From positions 1-6,098 of the forward strand of contig JAGNPU010000124.1 in the NCBI GenBank assembly GCA_017989485.1: a DNA stretch of 6,098 bases. The letters run 5' to 3'. A program made the translations under genes and the position numbers. Within the stretch, counting starts at the first letter, position 1. Every line of letters begins with the position of its first letter. The DNA is from Neisseriaceae bacterium (GTDB lineage Bacteria > Pseudomonadota > Gammaproteobacteria > Burkholderiales > Neisseriaceae). The notes below the pieces were generated by a model, which saw only the letters and a program-made list of their open reading frames with translations, searched no databases and was not told the DNA's origin. Below, piece after piece: positions 1 through 5,897 of this stretch.

Positions 1-196
1 ACGGGCAGAGGCGGTTCGTGACTACTTGGCCCAAAATGGCGTGCAAACCGAGCTGCGCGTGTACAGCAAGGGCGCCAGTGAGCCGGTCACGACCGGGTGT
101 GAGGGCACGAAAGCCACCGCATCACTCAAAGCGTGTTTACAGGCTGATCGCCGCGTGACCTTAGACATTACGGGGACGTTGCCTGAAGAAAAATAA
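1..196 (+). CDS. OmpA-family outer-membrane protein, C-terminal fragment (5' end outside window)
   Basis: The frame is open from base 2 and ends at TAA 194-196, giving 64 residues. They read as the end of an OmpA-like peptidoglycan-binding domain. The fragment opens with RAEAVRDYL, corresponding to the RA..V..YL helix whose arginine contacts diaminopimelate in this family. It continues with GVQTELRVYSKGASEPV, has two cysteines (fragment residues 33 and 45) likely to form a disulfide, and closes with the typical ACLQADRRVTLDITG. Proteins of this family tie the outer membrane to the cell wall from the periplasmic side. The N-terminal part (beta-barrel or lipoprotein anchor) is outside the window, so a full OmpA porin cannot be told from an RmpM-like or Pal-like protein. 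Two terminators follow at once, so it ends its transcript here. Confidence 0.85.
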   Translation, partial: RAEAVRDYLAQNGVQTELRVYSKGASEPVTTGCEGTKATASLKACLQADRRVTLDITGTLPEEK

Positions 197-213
197 ATAG
201 TTGAACGCTAAAC

Positions 214-245
214 AAGGGCCTGCTTGAAACAAGCAGGCCCTTTTT
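214..245 (+). terminator. Intrinsic terminator of the OmpA-family gene (first of two)
   Basis: An 11-bp perfect stem, AGGGCCTGCTT (215-225) against AAGCAGGCCCT (231-241), has a GAAAC loop and runs into a T5 tract at 241-245. It starts 18 nt after the OmpA stop codon. This is a textbook Rho-independent terminator. Confidence 0.93.
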
Positions 246-271
246 GCGTCTGTTGCGGACGCCCTTTTTTT
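246..271 (+). terminator. Second, tandem intrinsic terminator
   Basis: Directly after the first terminator, GCGTC (246-250) pairs with GACGC (258-262). The stem can be extended by a T-G wobble and a G-C pair to 7 bp with a TTG loop. CC and seven T (265-271) follow. Its role as a back-up that shields the downstream promoter region from ompA read-through is inferred. Confidence 0.7.
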
Positions 272-341
272 CGTCGACATGAGCAGACGCGTATGCGGTA
301 AATCGCAAGGGTTTTGTTGGGCCATACAAAAACAATCATTG

Positions 342-408
342 TTATCAAGTACATGAATGGCTTATCAATTCTATTCATACCATGCAGTTTTACTATTCAT
401 TTGATTAA
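342..408. promoter_or_regulatory. Repeat-rich putative operator region upstream of the symporter-nitrilase operon
   Basis: This AT-rich stretch carries TTATCAA at 342-348 and again at 362-368 (20 bp apart), a roughly inverted TTGATTAA at 401-408, ATGAAT at 353-358, and CTATTCAT at 371-378 and 393-400 (22 bp apart, about two helical turns). ATGAAT and the first ATTCAT form an inverted pair. Relative to a transcription start near 455, the CTATTCAT copies lie at about -84 to -55, where LysR-type activators usually bind. A T-N11-A element with partial dyad symmetry falls at 374-386. That the convergent LysR-type gene binds here is an inference. Confidence 0.45.
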
Positions 409-420
409 AAAAATAGAGTA

Positions 421-448
421 TTTACACTGGCTAAGCCACAAATATAAA
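421..448 (+). promoter_or_regulatory. Sigma70-type promoter for the symporter-nitrilase operon
   Basis: A -35-like TTTACA (421-426) is separated by 16 nt from a -10-like TATAAA (443-448). Transcription would start near 455, giving a leader of about 60 nt before the ATG at 515. Because the promoter lies downstream of the farthest in-frame start (314), it argues against that longer reading frame. The position fits the repeat cluster just upstream. Confidence 0.6.
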
Positions 449-514
449 AACAGGGTCGCCGATTCGGAAGGTTGGATATGGCGTCAACTCAGAATAGATA
501 GAGGAGTATTCATC

Positions 515-1840
515 ATGGCTTTTGAACAGACACAGGCGCAGCCAGATCAGGGTGACATGGGCACTGCACCGTTAAAAATCAGTCGGAAACACGCCGTTGC
601 CATTGGCATCGGCAACTTTATGGAGTGGTTTGATTTCGCCATTTATGGCTATTTTGCGGCCGTCATCGGCATGATTTTTTTCCCCTCTGATGCGCCAGGG
701 GTGTCGTTGCTGTCTTCTTTGGCGGTATTCGCCGTCGGGTTTCTTGCCAGGCCTTTTGGGGCCATTATCTTAGGGCCGATGGGGGATAAATACGGGCGAA
801 AATTTGTGCTCATGGTGACGGTGTTTGGCATGGGCGTGTTTACCACGCTGATTGGCCTATTGCCAGGCTATGCCACCTTAGGCATTGCGGCGCCGATTAT
901 CCTGATTATCCTGCGCTTCTGTCAGGGCATGATGGTCGGTGGGGAATGGTCTAGTGCCGGCATTTTTCTGGTGGAAAGCTCACCAGACCATCGTCGTGCC
1001 CGCTCGGCCAGCATCATCACCTGTACCGCCGGCATTGCCTTCTTGGTGGGCAATGCCACGGCCGCGGCCATCAACACCATGCTCACCGAAGCGCAAGTCA
1101 TGAGTTGGGGGTGGCGGGTGCCGTTTGTGCTGTCTATATTCATGACCGTATTGGCGGCCTTTATTCGCCGACACCTCACGGACACGGCGGTTTATGAGTC
1201 ATTAAAAGCCAAAAAAGCAGCCAATACGCTGGAAAAAGTGTCCCGTCAGGAAAAATTAAAATCGTTTGTGATGGCCTTTGCCTTCTCTGCCTTATTTGGC
1301 GTGTCTTTGTATTACTTCATCACCTATGCCAACAACCATTTGGTGACGGTGGTCGGCTTAAGCAAGACCTCATCCCTATGGCTATGCAGCCTATCGCTGT
1401 TGATTTACTGCTTTTTACACCCGTTTATCGGCTACATGGTGGATAAAGTGGGGCGCAGAAAGCCAGTATTGTGGACGGCAGCAGGCTTAACCGTGCTGGC
1501 CTATCCCATTTTCTTAATGTGGAACTCTGGCAACCTGTTCGTGGTGTTTCTGGGGCTGTTGCTGTTGGGCGCCTTTGTCGGCACCAGCGCTATTTTAAAC
1601 GTGGTTTTGCTGGTTGAGGTCTTTCCTGCTTCGATTCGCTCCACCGGTGCGGCCATCGGCCACAACGTGGCCTCTGCCGTTTTGGCTGGCCCCGGGCCGT
1701 TTATCGCCGCCATGCTGATTCAATACACGGGCAACCCCAATGTGCCCGCCTGGTATTTGGCTGGCGTGTCGCTGTTTTGCTTCCTAGTGCTGTTTTTCAT
1801 GTTGCCAGAAACCAAAGGCAAAAACTTATCCGTAGGTTAG
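515..1840 (+). CDS. MFS metabolite:H+ symporter (ProP/ShiA/KgtP-like)
   Basis: This 441-residue inner-membrane transporter belongs to the metabolite:H+ symporter branch of the major facilitator superfamily, which imports small polar compounds such as organic acids, shikimate, betaine or proline. Visible signatures are GNFMEWFDF (33-41), MFS motif A GPMGDKYGRK (87-96), RFCQGMMVGGEW (134-145), WGWRVPF (198-204), a second motif A, GYMVDKVGRRK (306-316), and EVFPASIRSTG (368-378); twelve hydrophobic segments fit. The length matches KgtP and ShiA (about 430-440), and the coiled-coil tail of ProP is absent. I chose ATG 515 because GAGGAG (501-506) sits 8 nt before it and homologues start close to this point. 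An in-frame start at 314 would add 67 unrelated residues and swallow the promoter. It lies 18 nt upstream of the nitrilase in a clear operon, so it probably imports the nitrilase substrate or a related acid. The exact substrate cannot be read from sequence. Confidence 0.93.
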   Translation: MAFEQTQAQPDQGDMGTAPLKISRKHAVAIGIGNFMEWFDFAIYGYFAAVIGMIFFPSDAPGVSLLSSLAVFAVGFLARPFGAIILGPMGDKYGRKFVLMVTVFGMGVFTTLIGLLPGYATLGIAAPIILIILRFCQGMMVGGEWSSAGIFLVESSPDHRRARSASIITCTAGIAFLVGNATAAAINTMLTEAQVMSWGWRVPFVLSIFMTVLAAFIRRHLTDTAVYESLKAKKAANTLEKVSRQEKLKSFVMAFAFSALFGVSLYYFITYANNHLVTVVGLSKTSSLWLCSLSLLIYCFLHPFIGYMVDKVGRRKPVLWTAAGLTVLAYPIFLMWNSGNLFVVFLGLLLLGAFVGTSAILNVVLLVEVFPASIRSTGAAIGHNVASAVLAGPGPFIAAMLIQYTGNPNVPAWYLAGVSLFCFLVLFFMLPETKGKNLSVG

Positions 1841-1858
1841 TCAATAGAGGAGAATAAT

Positions 1859-2812
1859 ATGACTAAAGTAGCCGTTGTTCAAGCCGCATCCGTGCCATTT
1901 TCGGCCATGGCCAGCGTGGACAAAGCCGAAGTGATTTTAAGGCGCGTGGCCGACAATCAGGCCAGCATCGCGGTGTTTCCAGAAGCCTTTATTGGGGGGT
2001 ACCCGAAAGGAAACGGATTTGGCTGCGTGGTGGGCAATCGCACTGGGGCAGGCCGTAGCCTCTACCAAAAATATGTGGAGGGCGCCGTCAGCCTGGATGG
2101 CCCAGAGTTAAACAAACTGGCCGAGATCGTTACGGAAACCAAGGTGTACACCGTGATGGGGATTATTGAGAAGTTGGGCCGTACCCTATATTGTACCGTC
2201 GTGACCTTGGCCCCGAACCAGGGCATCGTCAACATCCACCGTAAGCTGATGCCCACCGGGCAGGAGCGGCTTATTTGGGGCTGTGGTGATGGTTCCACAA
2301 TGGAAACGGTAGACACGCCGCATGGCCGTCTGGGCAGCGTGATTTGTTGGGAAAACTATATGCCTGCGCTGAGGCTGGCCATGTACGCGCAGGGCACCGA
2401 ACTATACTGTGCGCCCACCGCCGATGACCGTCAAACCTGGCCCAGCACCATGGTGCACATCGCCTTAGAAGGGCGGGTTTTTGTGCTGTCTGCCTGCCAG
2501 GCGATTAAATTGTCGGCCTACCCGGATGAGTATCAACAGACGTTTGACATGGGCAACCATGGGCCCGACGACTACATCATGCGTGGCGGCAGCCTGATCG
2601 TCAGCCCCTTTGGCGAAGTGCTGGCAGGCCCCGTTTATGAGGAGGAAACCGAGCTGTACGCCGAACTGGACATGGGCATGCTCAAACAAAGCAATCTGGA
2701 TTTTGACGTTTCTGGCCACTATGCGCGCCCTGACGTGTTTACCCTCCAGGTCAACACCAGCGCCCAACACAACGTGGCGTTTGGAGACGTTAAAAAAGAC
2801 GGCCTAGGCTAA
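1859..2812 (+). CDS. Nitrilase (carbon-nitrogen hydrolase, NIT4/arylacetonitrilase-like branch)
   Basis: This 317-residue cytoplasmic enzyme hydrolyses a nitrile to the carboxylic acid and ammonia; some relatives also release the amide. The catalytic set is complete: Glu42 in FPEAF, Lys129 in HRKLMPT, Cys163 in CWENYMP, plus Glu136 in GQERLIWG, the second conserved glutamate. Other family blocks are GGYPKG (46-51), WGCGDGS (140-146), YCAPTADDR (183-191), HIALEGR (200-206), RGGSLIVSPFGEVLAGP (242-258) and GHYARP (286-291). CWENYMP and APTADDR place it among true nitrilases of the arylacetonitrilase and plant NIT4 (beta-cyanoalanine) type rather than among cyanide hydratases, aliphatic amidases or ureidopropionases. 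NIT4-like specificity is only a suggestion. The ATG at 1859 has AGAGGAG (1846-1852) at 6-nt spacing. It is co-transcribed with the upstream symporter and closed by a terminator. The length is slightly below the 330-350 of many plant enzymes, with a short C-terminal tail, as is usual in bacteria. Confidence 0.93.
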   Translation: MTKVAVVQAASVPFSAMASVDKAEVILRRVADNQASIAVFPEAFIGGYPKGNGFGCVVGNRTGAGRSLYQKYVEGAVSLDGPELNKLAEIVTETKVYTVMGIIEKLGRTLYCTVVTLAPNQGIVNIHRKLMPTGQERLIWGCGDGSTMETVDTPHGRLGSVICWENYMPALRLAMYAQGTELYCAPTADDRQTWPSTMVHIALEGRVFVLSACQAIKLSAYPDEYQQTFDMGNHGPDDYIMRGGSLIVSPFGEVLAGPVYEEETELYAELDMGMLKQSNLDFDVSGHYARPDVFTLQVNTSAQHNVAFGDVKKDGLG

Positions 2813-2843
2813 AAAATAAAACACACACATCAAGCAGCCCAAA

Positions 2844-2869
2844 CCCCACCGTCACGGTGGGGTTTTTTT
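2844..2869 (+). terminator. Terminator between nitrilase and LysR-type gene, probably used from both sides
   Basis: A perfect 8-bp stem, CCCCACCG (2844-2851) against CGGTGGGG (2855-2862), has a TCA loop and is followed by seven T (2863-2869). This is a strong Rho-independent terminator for the nitrilase operon. On the minus strand the same hairpin follows the LysR-type stop codon (2868-2870) with only TTT after it, so it is a weaker terminator in that direction. The last codon of the convergent gene is embedded in the T tract. Confidence 0.9.
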
Positions 2870-3833
2870 ATGGGGTAAAGGTAAACTCATTTTTTAAGTC
2901 TTTGGTGATGTCGATGATGAATTGCCGTAGCCACTGATTGGCCACGTCGTGTTTGGTTTTGACGTCCCAAATCATCTGCACCGCAAACGTCGGGGCCAGT
3001 TTAAACGGCACAGGGCTCACCATGAGCTTGCTGTTGTTTTCGGCAAAGGTGCGGGTGGTGTATAAGGGCATGGTCAAGATTAAATCGCTGCCCACCACGG
3101 CGTTGACGGCGCTGGAAAACAGGCTGAAGGTGGCCTTCACCTGGCGGGTATACCCCTCTGCCTCAAAAAACTCATCTAAAAACCCAATACGCCCGCCGTC
3201 AAACGTGACCCGACCATGATTGCCATGCACGTAGTGTTCAAAGCTCATTGGCTTGTGAAGGCCATGCACCTGATTGTCAAAAATGCAAGAATACGATGAT
3301 GAAAACAGATCGGCAGTTTGGTATTGGGCGTTCACGCCCTTAGGGTTGGCGCAAATCACCAGGTCTATGTCGCTGTCCCCAAAGGCCGTCGACCAGAAAT
3401 GGCTATTGGTTTGGTAAAAAACAAAGTTGGCGCTGAGCTGTAGCGCCTTGGCGGCGGCCAGTATTTTTTTGGCCAATAAGCACTCAACGTCGTCAGACAG
3501 GGCAATACGAAAGGTTTGTTTGGTGTCGGTGGGGAAAAACACCTGCTTTTGCGCGCTGTCCGTCATTAACTTGGCAATCGTGAGCAGGGCGTCATTAATA
3601 ATGGGCGCAATTTCTAAGGCTTTTTCAGTGGGCGCCATGCCGGAAGGGGTGCGAATAAACAGCTCATCATCAAAGACGTGGCGCAGTTTTTTCAAGGAAG
3701 CGCTCACGGCACTTTGGGTCACAAACAGGGAGTTTGCCGCTCTGGTGACGTTGCGCTCATGAATGAGGCATTGAAAAATGACCAGTAGGTTTAAATCGAT
3801 CCGACTGATGTTACTGACGTTAACGCTGTCCAT
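2868..3833 (-). CDS. LysR-type transcriptional regulator (NodD/NahR-like)
   Basis: This protein of 321 residues (from ATG 3833) combines an N-terminal winged helix-turn-helix with a periplasmic-binding-protein-like effector domain. The N-terminal block RIDLNLLVIFQCLIHERNVT and the helix-turn-helix TRAANSLFVTQSAVSASLKK (about residues 29-48) are typical, followed by LFIRTPSGMAPTEKA. In the C-terminal half, FDGGRIGFLDEFF, the VGSDLILTMP block and a final ANQWLRQFI helix match the NodD/NahR/LinR-like class, which usually senses aromatic or small organic effectors. The start is uncertain: a GTG at 3845 adds four residues (MNHD), and neither start has a strong ribosome site; ATG 3833 has a weak AAGTGA 8 nt upstream. 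The gene is convergent with the nitrilase operon rather than divergent, so it is a candidate but not a proven regulator of it. Activation of the symporter promoter through the 342-408 repeats is inferred. Confidence 0.92.
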   Translation of the reverse strand: MDSVNVSNISRIDLNLLVIFQCLIHERNVTRAANSLFVTQSAVSASLKKLRHVFDDELFIRTPSGMAPTEKALEIAPIINDALLTIAKLMTDSAQKQVFFPTDTKQTFRIALSDDVECLLAKKILAAAKALQLSANFVFYQTNSHFWSTAFGDSDIDLVICANPKGVNAQYQTADLFSSSYSCIFDNQVHGLHKPMSFEHYVHGNHGRVTFDGGRIGFLDEFFEAEGYTRQVKATFSLFSSAVNAVVGSDLILTMPLYTTRTFAENNSKLMVSPVPFKLAPTFAVQMIWDVKTKHDVANQWLRQFIIDITKDLKNEFTFTP

Positions 3834-3910
3834 ATCGTGATTCACTTATGCTAACCATGAAATAAGGGAAAGCCTAAGCCGCTTGGCTGCTCAGAATAGG
3901 CACTATCCTT

Positions 3911-3950
3911 TAAATATATACTATATCGGGCTGATTGGCTTGATTGATAT
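3911..3950 (-). promoter_or_regulatory. AT-rich putative promoter/autoregulatory region of the LysR-type gene
   Basis: Upstream of the LysR-type start, the minus strand has an AT-rich block with TATAGT and TATATT words. It also has TATCAA (plus-strand TTGATA, 3944-3949), the core of the TTATCAA word repeated before the symporter. No good -35 box was found at standard spacing, so the exact promoter is not assigned. Autoregulation by the LysR-type protein is a guess based on the shared word. Confidence 0.25.
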
Positions 3951-3963
3951 CGTCGTGCCCATA

Positions 3964-3998
3964 GGTCGGCCTCTGCCGGTATGTTACATAGGCTGACC
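3964..3998. other. Imperfect inverted repeat in the LysR-osmC gap
   Basis: GGTCGGCCT (3964-3972) pairs with AGGCTGACC (3990-3998) with one G-T wobble and a 17-nt loop. No T tract follows on either strand, so it is not a standard terminator. Function is unknown; it may be an operator, an RNA structure or chance. Apart from this, the LysR-side promoter region and the OsmC terminator, I see nothing else in the gap between the two genes. Confidence 0.3.
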
Positions 3999-4035
3999 GA
4001 TGCCTGAGGGAAGCAAAAGCCGTTAGTCATGTCAT

Positions 4036-4064
4036 AAAGAAGGCGTGGCAATAATAACCACGCC
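4036..4064 (-). terminator. Probable terminator of the OsmC-family gene
   Basis: A perfect 7-bp stem, GGCGTGG (4042-4048) with CCACGCC (4058-4064), has a 9-nt loop. Read on the minus strand, the hairpin starts 8 nt after the OsmC-family stop and is followed by TTCTTT. The T tract is interrupted, so efficiency is probably moderate. Confidence 0.65.
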
Positions 4065-4072
4065 ATGTTTGC

Positions 4073-4543
4073 TTACGCCTTGACGATAGGCTCACAGTGC
4101 ACGGGGAAATTGAAGGAGTTGGCAATATAACACAGCTCATGGGCTTTATGATGCAGGCTTAAGGCCAGGTCTATGGTAGCCTCATCGCTGATGACGATTT
4201 CTGGGTGCAGGGTGATCTCGGTGAATGCGCCAGGGCCTGAGGGCACTTCAACCATGGTGCCCGTCACCTGATCCACATAAGACAGCACGCACACGCCGGC
4301 TTCGGCACACAGGTGTAAATACCATAGCTTATGGCAGGCTGACGCGGATGCCAGTAATAATTCTTCGGGATTCCAACGGCTGGCGTCACCCAAAAACGCG
4401 GCGTCAGATGACCCCTTAATGGCGGCCTTAAGGGGGGCTTGGATGAGGTGGTCGCGGCTATAGGCATGGTAATGCGACGTGCCTGTACCTTGGTTACCCG
4501 TCCAGGTCACTGTGGCTTGGTAGCGATGTTTTTTAACGGTCAT
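4073..4543 (-). CDS. OsmC-family protein (thiol-dependent hydroperoxide reductase-like)
   Basis: This is 156 residues from ATG 4543. OsmC/Ohr proteins are cytoplasmic dimers that reduce organic hydroperoxides with a two-cysteine mechanism. Both expected cysteines are visible: Cys70 in the helix block WNPEELLLASASACH and Cys138 in HELCYIANS, which corresponds to the HxxCP/HE.C region of the family. Glu60/Glu61 of NPEEL and Arg30 in AYSRDH match the usual active-site acidic and arginine positions. The N-terminal HRYQATVTWTGNQGTGT and YSRDH look like the general OsmC branch rather than Ohr proper. A GTG at 4558 would add five residues; ATG is preferred because the predicted transcription start (about 4560) leaves almost no leader for the GTG. 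The ribosome site is weak (GTGAG, about 12 nt upstream). It is a single-gene unit with its own terminator. Whether the substrate is peroxide is inferred from the family. Confidence 0.88.
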   Translation of the reverse strand: MTVKKHRYQATVTWTGNQGTGTSHYHAYSRDHLIQAPLKAAIKGSSDAAFLGDASRWNPEELLLASASACHKLWYLHLCAEAGVCVLSYVDQVTGTMVEVPSGPGAFTEITLHPEIVISDEATIDLALSLHHKAHELCYIANSFNFPVHCEPIVKA

Positions 4544-4566
4544 GATAGGGTTGCTCACTGAGGTGG

Positions 4567-4612
4567 ACTATAGCCCCCATGATAGTGCCAAACGCGACGT
4601 GATCACAATCAC
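4567..4612 (-). promoter_or_regulatory. Candidate activator-dependent promoter of the OsmC-family gene with FNR/CRP-like palindrome
   Basis: On the minus strand a -10-like TATAGT lies at 4567-4572, with no recognisable -35 box. Further upstream is the perfect palindrome GTGAT-N4-ATCAC (4599-4612), which keeps the TGAT-N4-ATCA core of FNR sites (consensus TTGAT-N4-ATCAA). Its centre is about 41-46 bp before the likely start of transcription, the position used by class II activators of the FNR/CRP family, which tolerate a poor -35. Binding is inferred from spacing and symmetry only. Confidence 0.35.
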
Positions 4613-4757
4613 TAACCCAGCAAGATGAGGCAAAATAAGTCGGTAAAAAACGACGCCATGGGCAAAATGCCGCATCCGGTCGCTATTACTGCCATCCCGT
4701 ACTGAAGGGGCCCTGTAGTAAAAAAACCCACTAGGGCATCATCAAAAAAGGCGGCGA

Positions 4758-5897
4758 TCAGGGCGGGGGTGGTTTCTCTTTTGTACGGCCAAACCAGCAC
4801 AGCAGGCCAAAACCAATGAGGCCCAAGGCCAGTAAATTGATTAAGTAGGGCGCGACCTCAGCCACGCTGGCGCCCATTTGATTAAGCCGTAACGACGCGT
4901 GAATGGCCGGCGTGCTGGGCACAAGTTTGCCAAGCAGCAGTGCTAAAGGCGGCAAGCCTTCGCTAGGCCAGGACACGCCGGTCATGAAATACATGGGCAT
5001 AGAGGTAAACAAAATCACCTGCACGCTGCGCTCGCGTACCTTAAACCACAGGCCGCAGAGCATACCCCAGACAATCACGGTGGGCGCATACAGCAAAATC
5101 AACAGCAGGGCTCCCGCCACGTTCTTGCCGTGACCATAGTCCTGCCACACAAATAACCAGCCAAAATAAAAGGCCATCATCAATGACGACACCAAGCTGA
5201 AAGCACCGATGCGACCCAGCCAGGTTTTGATCGGTGCATAGGCTGCTTTAGCCTCATACTGCGTGCCAACAAACAGCGCCGTGCCAATGAGTAAGGTTTG
5301 TTGCAAAATCAACAGGGCGACGGCGGGCACCACATAACTGCCATAGCCTTCACTGGGGTTGTAGTAGGCCTTGGTTTTGAGGGCCAAAGGCTGTGCGCTG
5401 GCAAAGGCCTGATCATCAGATTGGCCTTGGGCCGTAAATTGCTTGATGGCAATGCCGGCAGAAACGGTGCCCACGGCCTCAGAAAACCCATACAGCACCG
5501 ATTTGTTTAAAAGGGCGTAGCTGCCGTTGCCGGCAATCGCCACATTGGCGGCCTTGCGGTGTAATACATCGTGTTTGAGGTTGGCGGGAATCACCATATA
5601 GCCTTCAATTTGGCCCCGCCATAAGGCTACTTTGGCGGCCTGTTCACTGTCTAGGCGCAGCACCTCAATCTTAGGGCTGGCGGCGGCAAAGCGCACAATT
5701 TGGCGCGACAAATTGCTGTTGTCGTAGTCCACCACGGCAGCAGGCACCTTTAGCGCCTGCTGGTTGGCATAAGGCCATGGATAGAAAAACCCATAGAGTA
5801 TCGGCGCCAAAACCACCATTAACAGCACGCCTTGGTCGGTAAAAATACTGTGAAAAGTGTGTTTGAATGCGGCCCAGAACGAAGCGGATGGGTTCAT
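4758..5897 (-). CDS. ABC-2 type transporter permease (YhhJ/YbhR-like exporter subunit)
   Basis: This inner-membrane subunit of an ABC exporter has 379 residues. It has one N-terminal membrane helix (about 23-42), a large extracytoplasmic domain (about 43-185, opening with VPAAVVDYDNSNLSRQIVRF), then about five C-terminal helices (near 187-211, 230-251, 259-285, 292-311 and 351-369). FTSMPMYFMTGVSWPSEGLP and LVPSTPAIHASLRLNQMGAS are typical of the ABC-2 permeases that work with a HlyD-like adaptor and an ATPase. The start was set by the overlap: the ATG (5895-5897) shares ATGA with the stop of the upstream permease, implying translational coupling. An upstream ATG at 5909 would add four residues (MGGA) read from the G8 run. 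The C-terminus ends in a short TKEKPPPP tail. No convincing terminator follows; the gap to the OsmC-family gene is about 200 nt. The substrate is unknown; relatives export drugs, bile-type compounds or siderophores. Confidence 0.9.
   Translation of the reverse strand: MNPSASFWAAFKHTFHSIFTDQGVLLMVVLAPILYGFFYPWPYANQQALKVPAAVVDYDNSNLSRQIVRFAAASPKIEVLRLDSEQAAKVALWRGQIEGYMVIPANLKHDVLHRKAANVAIAGNGSYALLNKSVLYGFSEAVGTVSAGIAIKQFTAQGQSDDQAFASAQPLALKTKAYYNPSEGYGSYVVPAVALLILQQTLLIGTALFVGTQYEAKAAYAPIKTWLGRIGAFSLVSSLMMAFYFGWLFVWQDYGHGKNVAGALLLILLYAPTVIVWGMLCGLWFKVRERSVQVILFTSMPMYFMTGVSWPSEGLPPLALLLGKLVPSTPAIHASLRLNQMGASVAEVAPYLINLLALGLIGFGLLCWFGRTKEKPPPP

Noticed and set aside
176..190. TTGCCTGAA near the ompA stop, reminiscent of Neisseriaceae DNA uptake sequences
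   Set aside because: Only the CCTGAA end matches known dialects, I noticed no further copy, and it is fully explained as coding sequence.
508..513. A further ATTCAT copy directly before the symporter ATG
   Set aside because: It lies between the ribosome site and the start codon, far from the other copies, and is probably chance.
314..514. N-terminal extension of 67 codons in frame with the symporter
   Set aside because: It contains the predicted promoter and repeats, has no family similarity that I recognise, and ATG 515 has a clear GAGGAG ribosome site.
922..1185. Antisense frames inside the symporter, nitrilase, LysR and permease genes
   Set aside because: They are shadows of genes with strong family matches on the opposite strand; none shows domain-like sequence or a ribosome site.
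3851..4066. Minus-strand open frame of 71 codons between the LysR-type and OsmC-family genes
   Set aside because: It spans the OsmC terminator, the hairpin and the LysR promoter region, has no recognisable domain, and its composition looks non-coding.
4706..4735. GCCCT/AGGGC inverted repeat after the ABC permease as a terminator
   Set aside because: The stem is interrupted and the T run falls in the loop, not after the stem.
4612..4800. Minus-strand open frame of 62 codons, hydrophobic, overlapping the end of the ABC permease
   Set aside because: It starts at a GTG inside the permease, has no ribosome site, and its hydrophobic character comes from T-rich non-coding sequence. A real small membrane protein cannot be excluded, but nothing supports it.
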